A stretch of 7,811 bases of DNA from Pseudomonadota bacterium (lineage in GTDB: Bacteria > Pseudomonadota > Alphaproteobacteria > Caulobacterales > Caulobacteraceae), in assembly GCA_023434015.1 (NCBI GenBank), contig JAEYTM010000225.1, positions 1-7,811 of the forward strand, read 5' to 3'. The notes beneath the pieces were generated by a model that was not told the origin of the DNA, made no database searches, and was given only the letters and a program-made list of their open reading frames with translations. The translations under genes and the position numbers were made by a program. Positions within the stretch are counted from its first letter, which is position 1. Every line of letters starts with the position of its first letter. Below are positions 5,699-7,811 of the stretch, in pieces.

Positions 5699-6549
5699 GG
5701 CGAGGCGTCTCCGGCTGCTCCGCGCGCGGCGGATTGGTTTCCAAGGCTACGGCCTTCGCCGGGCGGCTCCAAGAGGCCGCGCAGGCCGCCCACGGCCGGC
5801 GCCTGCGAAAGCGGCGCCCGCGAAACCGGCGCCGCCGCCCCGGGCGGGGCCAGCACCGGCCTCACCGCCACCGCCCGCGCCCGCGCGCCCTTCGGCTTGA
5901 CGGCATAGGTCTGTTTCACCGCCTCCATCAGCACCAGGCCGGCGAAGGCGGGCCAAAGGCGTGGCCCCACGGTCTCGAAGCCTTCGGCCCAGCCCGCCAT
6001 CCAGCCGACTGGCGGCACATACAGCGCCCGCGTCCAGCCGGAGGGCTCCAGCTCCGCCTCCCGCAACAGCTCGGCGAGCTGGCTGCGGCTGTAGGGCCGG
6101 CCGTGTCCGAACGGCGTCTTTTCGGTGTTGGCCCAGGGTCCGTTGCGCGAGGCGACCGCCACCACCACCCGACCCGACGGCGCCAGCACCCGCCAGACCT
6201 CTCGCAGCAGGGCCACGGGATCGGGACTCTCCTCGATGGCGTGCACCGCCAGGATGCGGTCGAACAGTGCGTTGGCGAACGGCAGGGCGTCCTCGGCGGC
6301 GCGCGCGGCCAGGTTCCGCGCGCCGCCGGGCCACAGCTCCACCCCCTGCTGCGCCGGCATGGCCGCCACCACCCGCCGCGCAGCGGCCTGCAGCGGGGTC
6401 ACGAAGGGCGTCGCATACCCCAGCGCGAGCACGTCCAGCCCCTGGGCGTCGCCCCAGGCCTCCTGCACCTTGCGGGTCACCATGGCCCGCGCCGCGCTGC
6501 CCAGGTCGGAAGCGTAGAACTGTCTGAGTTCGAGGACGTCGCGACGCAT
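5695..6549 (-). CDS. Class I SAM-dependent methyltransferase (YafS-like position beside gloB)
   Basis: A 284-residue protein with a methyltransferase-11-like core. The N-terminal LRQFYASDLGSAAR (8-21) is followed by motif I in a degenerate form, DVLALGYATPF (39-49), in place of the usual glycine-rich loop. The acidic and post-motif region is LPFANALFDRILAVHAIEE (89-107), with a strand LAPSGRVVVAV (122-132) and a conserved-looking NTEKTPFGHGRPYSRSQL (141-158). After about residue 230 comes a Pro/Ala/Gly-rich tail of some 55 residues that looks disordered. The substrate is unknown. It is divergent from gloB; in E. coli the putative methyltransferase yafS also lies divergently beside gloB, so the pairing seems old. 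The ATG at 6549 is supported by the fit of the N-terminus but has only a weak ribosome-binding site. Its stop overlaps the PII start, making a two-gene operon. Confidence 0.85.
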   Translation of the reverse strand: MRRDVLELRQFYASDLGSAARAMVTRKVQEAWGDAQGLDVLALGYATPFVTPLQAAARRVVAAMPAQQGVELWPGGARNLAARAAEDALPFANALFDRILAVHAIEESPDPVALLREVWRVLAPSGRVVVAVASRNGPWANTEKTPFGHGRPYSRSQLAELLREAELEPSGWTRALYVPPVGWMAGWAEGFETVGPRLWPAFAGLVLMEAVKQTYAVKPKGARARAVAVRPVLAPPGAAAPVSRAPLSQAPAVGGLRGLLEPPGEGRSLGNQSAARGAAGDASP

Positions 6550-6558
6550 CGGGCGATG

Positions 6559-6586
6559 GCTATGCTCGACTATGGCCTGGCGCCAA
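6559..6586 (-). promoter_or_regulatory. Weak promoter candidate for the methyltransferase-PII operon
   Basis: In the 87-base spacer between the methyltransferase and gloB, the leftward strand carries TTGGCG (6586-6581) and CATAGC (6564-6559), 16 bases apart. The -35 match is fair and the -10 match is poor. If used, transcription would start almost at the ATG at 6549 and the mRNA would be nearly leaderless, which would fit the lack of a ribosome-binding site there. Leaderless messages are common in Caulobacter relatives. This is a guess from partial matches. No convincing promoter for gloB was found in the same spacer, although TTGTCG at 6608-6613 could be a -35 element. Confidence 0.18.
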
Positions 6587-6622
6587 CCTAAATCGGCAGC
6601 GACCGGCTTGTCGCGCCCGACC

Positions 6623-6627
6623 GGAGG
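6623..6627 (+). promoter_or_regulatory. Strong Shine-Dalgarno that fixes the gloB GTG start
   Basis: GGAGG lies 9 bases before the GTG at 6637. It is the best ribosome-binding site in the window and supports GTG as the gloB start. The resulting N-terminus (PLTIHQFPCLSDNYGF) is where family members normally begin. Confidence 0.75.
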
Positions 6628-6636
6628 ACTCTAAGC

Positions 6637-7398
6637 GTGCCGCTGACCATCCACCAGTTTCCCTGCCTGTCCGACAACTACGGCTTCCTGGCCCGCGACG
6701 AGGCGACGGGGCGGGTCGCCTGCATCGACACCCCGCAGGCCGACGTCATCCTGCGCGAGCTGGACCGGCTGGGCTGGGGGCTGGACCTGATCCTCAACAC
6801 CCACTGGCACGCCGACCATGCCGGCGGCAACGCCGAGGTCCAGGCCGCCACCGGCGCGGCGGTGGTCGGCCCGGCCGAGGTCGCCCGCATCGCGCCGCTC
6901 GACGGGGTGGTCGTCGGCGGCGACTTCGTGACCCTCGGCGACACCCGGTTCGACGTGATCGAGGCTGGCGGCCATACCCTCGGGCACATCGCCTATTACG
7001 ACGCCGCGGACGGCGTCGCCTTCGTCGGCGACACCCTGTTCGCCCTGGGCTGCGGCCGGCTGTTCGAGGGCGACCCGGCGCAGATGTGGGCCAGCCTGCA
7101 GCGGCTCGCCGCCCTGCCCGACGACACTCAGGTCTATTGCGCCCACGAATACACCGCCGCCAACGCCCGCTTCGCCCTGTCGGTGGATGACGATCCGGCC
7201 GTGCTCGCCCGGGCGCAGGAGGTGTTCGCCGCCCGCGAGCGCGGCGAGGCGACCGTCCCCACCACCATCGGCCTGGAGAAGGCGACCAATCCGTTCCTGC
7301 GTGCGCCGCGGCTGGCGGCGCGGCTCGGCGCGACCGGGGAGCCGGACTACCAGGCCTTCGCCGCCGTGCGCGCCGCCAAGGACACCTTCAAGGGCTGA
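6637..7398 (+). CDS. gloB: Hydroxyacylglutathione hydrolase (glyoxalase II)
   Basis: GloB hydrolyses S-lactoylglutathione to lactate and glutathione, the second step of methylglyoxal detoxification in the cytoplasm. The protein is 253 residues, the usual length. It has the metallo-beta-lactamase fold with all binuclear metal ligands visible: THWHADH (His56, His58, Asp60, His61), GGHTLGH (His113), the bridging Asp132 in VGDTLFALGCGRLFEG, and His170 in YCAHEYTAAN. The C-terminal helical domain that sets glyoxalase II apart from general hydrolases is present, with KATNPFLR (215-222) and the end motif VRAAKDTFKG (244-253) for glutathione binding. The start is GTG with a good GGAGG nine bases upstream. 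It is transcribed away from the methyltransferase gene and appears monocistronic, because the next gene converges on it after 16 bases without a clear terminator. Confidence 0.97.
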   Translation: MPLTIHQFPCLSDNYGFLARDEATGRVACIDTPQADVILRELDRLGWGLDLILNTHWHADHAGGNAEVQAATGAAVVGPAEVARIAPLDGVVVGGDFVTLGDTRFDVIEAGGHTLGHIAYYDAADGVAFVGDTLFALGCGRLFEGDPAQMWASLQRLAALPDDTQVYCAHEYTAANARFALSVDDDPAVLARAQEVFAARERGEATVPTTIGLEKATNPFLRAPRLAARLGATGEPDYQAFAAVRAAKDTFKG

Positions 7399-7414
7399 GC
7401 GGGTCGGGGCGCGT

Positions 7415-7811
7415 TCAGCGCTCGGCCAGGGCGACCGTTACGATCCGTTCCGAGGACGGGCGGCCGGAAACCCCCTGGGCCGGGGCGACGGTGATCTTCA
7501 GCGTCCCGCGCGACAGTTCCGCCGACGACCTGCGCCCTTCGATCAGCTGCACCTGCCGCAGTTGCGCCAGCACCACCCGGCCGTCGGCGGTGCGCGTGAG
7601 CCGCACCACCGCCTCGCTGGCGACGACGGCGGCGTCGGCGATCAGGGCCGAGGAGGCCGGGGTCGCGTCGGCGTCGAAGGGGATCAGCCGCCGGGCCGCG
7701 CGGCTCGCCCGGGCGCTGGCCTGGGCCAGCCGCTCCAGCAGGGCCTGGGGTCCCAGCGGCGCGAGCTTCAGCGAACTGCCGCCGCCGGCCAGGGCCGCCG
7801 CCGCGCCCGAC
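7415..7811 (-). CDS. Uncharacterised protein, C-terminal part (N-terminus beyond window edge)
   Basis: The leftward frame is open from the right edge to a TGA at 7417-7415 and gives 131 residues with no stop. The visible start, SGAAAALAGGGSSLKLAPLG, resembles the end of a signal peptide or an Ala/Gly-rich linker. Next comes an Arg/Ala-rich helix (LLERLAQASARASRAARRL), then LIPFDADATPASSALIADAAVVASEAVVRLTR, and a beta-rich end with VVLAQLRQVQLIEG, GTLKITVAP and RIVTVALAER. I recognise no family. The pattern could be a small exported or envelope protein of about 150-160 residues if the Ala-rich stretch is a signal-peptide end, but the missing N-terminus prevents a decision. The reading is favoured over other frames because it uses the G/C-rich third positions typical of this genome and because it ends just after gloB in a convergent arrangement. 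An internal GTG at 7609 would yield only 64 residues and is unlikely to be the start. Confidence 0.6.
   Translation of the reverse strand, partial: SGAAAALAGGGSSLKLAPLGPQALLERLAQASARASRAARRLIPFDADATPASSALIADAAVVASEAVVRLTRTADGRVVLAQLRQVQLIEGRRSSAELSRGTLKITVAPAQGVSGRPSSERIVTVALAER

Noticed and set aside
5734..6591. A 285-codon rightward open frame opposite the methyltransferase
   Set aside because: The product is His/Arg/Gln-rich and motif-free, while the leftward frame carries the methyltransferase features and couples to the PII gene.

Overview
The window looks like ordinary chromosomal DNA from a high-GC (about 70% by eye) alphaproteobacterium. The strong G/C third-position bias, the metX-metW pair, the DUF952-pyrD pair and the protein sequences suggest Caulobacteraceae (Caulobacter/Phenylobacterium type). 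This placement is inferred from memory of the families, not from a search. No mobile element, CRISPR array, tRNA or rRNA was seen. Coding density is very high, and the longest gene-free gap is 87 bases.

Layout: (1) A leftward block runs from 3394 to the left edge: SixA-type histidine phosphatase, DUF952 protein, pyrD (class 2 dihydroorotate dehydrogenase) and, after a 76-base gap, a membrane sensor histidine kinase whose last residues run off the left edge. The first three genes overlap by 4 bases each (GTGA, then ATGA), so they are almost certainly one translationally coupled operon. (2) A rightward pair, metX and metW, runs from 3482 to 5346 and also overlaps by GTGA; it covers homoserine acylation for methionine synthesis. 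A 7-bp perfect hairpin lies directly over the metX ribosome-binding site. (3) A leftward pair, 6549 to 5354, holds a class I SAM-dependent methyltransferase and a PII-family signal protein, joined by an ATGA overlap. (4) Divergent from it is gloB (glyoxalase II, 6637 to 7398). (5) The right edge holds the C-terminal 131 residues of an unrecognised leftward protein.

The genes serve core metabolism: pyrimidine synthesis, methionine synthesis, methylglyoxal detoxification and nitrogen/energy sensing. There are two divergent gene pairs (SixA/metX and methyltransferase/gloB), each with an 87-base spacer where promoters should lie. There are also two tight convergent junctions (metW/PII, 7 bases; gloB/unknown, 16 bases) with no visible intrinsic terminator.

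I did not find a clearly new biological system. The points most worth a second look are the SD-masking hairpin before metX, the PII paralogue with altered T-loop and N-terminal residues in an unusual operon, and the tightly coupled SixA-DUF952-pyrD operon with its uncharacterised DUF952 member.
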